The notes under the pieces: model-generated
Seen by the model: only the letters and a program-made list of their open reading frames with translations
Told to the model about the DNA's origin: nothing
Databases searched by the model: none
Shown: positions 14,225 through 14,522 of the stretch, one piece after another
Layout of the letters: every line of letters begins with the position of its first letter
How positions within the stretch are numbered: position 1 is the first letter of the stretch
Assembly (NCBI GenBank): GCA_020345785.1
Contig: CP070771.1
Span: 7,106,576-7,121,097 of the forward strand
Direction: 5' to 3'
Length of the DNA: 14,522 bases
Source of the DNA: Desulfobacterales bacterium
Lineage (GTDB): Bacteria; Desulfobacterota; Desulfobacteria; Desulfobacterales; JAFDCJ01
Position numbers and translations under genes: made by a program

Positions 14225-14522
14225 ATGAACAAGCTTAAGTTGGGATTGGTTTTAGTATTGGCTGTGGTCTTAGTATCGGCATTTGCTTTACCCGGACCTG
14301 CGGCAGCTGAAAAAACAATGTGGCGCTGGGGGACCTCTGATCCAGCCGCCTACGGCTATCGGGTATCCGCTTTCATGTCGGATTTCCTGCGAAGGGGTAT
14401 GCCCGATTACGACGTTACCGTCTACCCATTCGTTTCAACCACCGCCAGCGTCAAGAGCTTTCTCGTGGGTGAGCTGGAAAGCACGTATATCGCCGAGCCG
14501 GGATTCGGAAAATTGTACTCGT
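14225..14522 (+). CDS. TAXI family TRAP transporter solute-binding protein (partial, N-terminus)
   Basis: The first 99 codons encode a periplasmic receptor of the TRAP-associated extracytoplasmic immunogenic (TAXI) type, which captures small organic acids or amino acids for a TRAP symporter. The protein has a typical Sec signal peptide: MNKLK, a hydrophobic stretch of about 20 residues, and cleavage after PAAA near residue 29. The mature start reads KTMWRWGTSDPAAYGYRVSA followed by MPDYDVTVYPFVSTTASVKSF and a LxxGELESTYIAEPGF segment, which is characteristic of TAXI receptors. The ATG is set by AAAAGGAGGT immediately upstream, 5-6 nt away. The gene runs off the window; the membrane subunit would be expected further on. 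Confidence 0.9.
   Translation, partial: MNKLKLGLVLVLAVVLVSAFALPGPAAAEKTMWRWGTSDPAAYGYRVSAFMSDFLRRGMPDYDVTVYPFVSTTASVKSFLVGELESTYIAEPGFGKLYS

Overview
The window looks like accessory, repeat-rich chromosome of a Gram-negative anaerobe of the Desulfobacterota (sulfate- or syntroph-type delta-proteobacterial lineage). This is inferred from four things: the style of the leucine-biosynthesis genes, a TAXI-type TRAP transporter receptor, lipoprotein and Sec signal sequences with strong AGGAGG-type ribosome binding sites, and the kinds of interspersed intergenic palindromes. No rRNA, tRNA, CRISPR array, intact transposase or phage gene was seen.

Layout. Bases 1-864 (minus) hold most of a 3-isopropylmalate dehydrogenase (leuB-like), cut by the window edge. 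Directly upstream lies a 114-bp element with near-perfect terminal inverted repeats (881-994), and then the last 37 codons of what looks like leuD (995-1108), so a leuCDB-type operon has been broken here. An IS-passenger-like pRiA4b ORF-3 protein follows (1308-1898, minus). From about 1.9 to 3.9 kb the DNA is mostly non-coding and full of palindromes: a large inverted repeat at 2050-2430, a GC-rich inverted pair at 2717-2788, and oppositely oriented short-repeat arrays at 3489-3527 and 3751-3785. One orphan four-helix membrane protein (2970-3344) sits inside. Then come an arginase-family protein with an altered metal site (3982-4854), the second copy of the 114-bp element (5018-5131), a SAM methyltransferase (5146-5700), a decayed SpoIIE-type phosphatase gene (5721-6664, minus) and a GNAT acetyltransferase (6741-7193, minus).

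Bases 7209-7748 are non-coding but structured: a weak promoter, a strong intrinsic terminator and a second hairpin precede a small soluble protein (7749-8057) that ends in its own terminator. The most coherent module is 8189-13609. It holds a 900-aa MalT/LAL-type LuxR regulator, then a short intergenic region with a perfect 18-bp palindrome centred near -42.5 of a recognisable promoter. Downstream are an 81-aa conserved small protein, a beta-lactamase-fold lipoprotein that lacks the SxxK lysine, and an alpha/beta hydrolase. A plausible reading is that the LuxR protein activates the downstream genes from this lux-box-like site. A 17-bp perfect stem-loop (13686-13759) follows the hydrolase, and the window closes with the start of a TAXI-family TRAP transporter receptor gene (14225-end).

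The two best candidates for something undescribed are the LAL-regulator / palindrome / pseudoenzyme-lipoprotein module and the 114-bp mobile-looking element that sits just upstream of ribosome binding sites.
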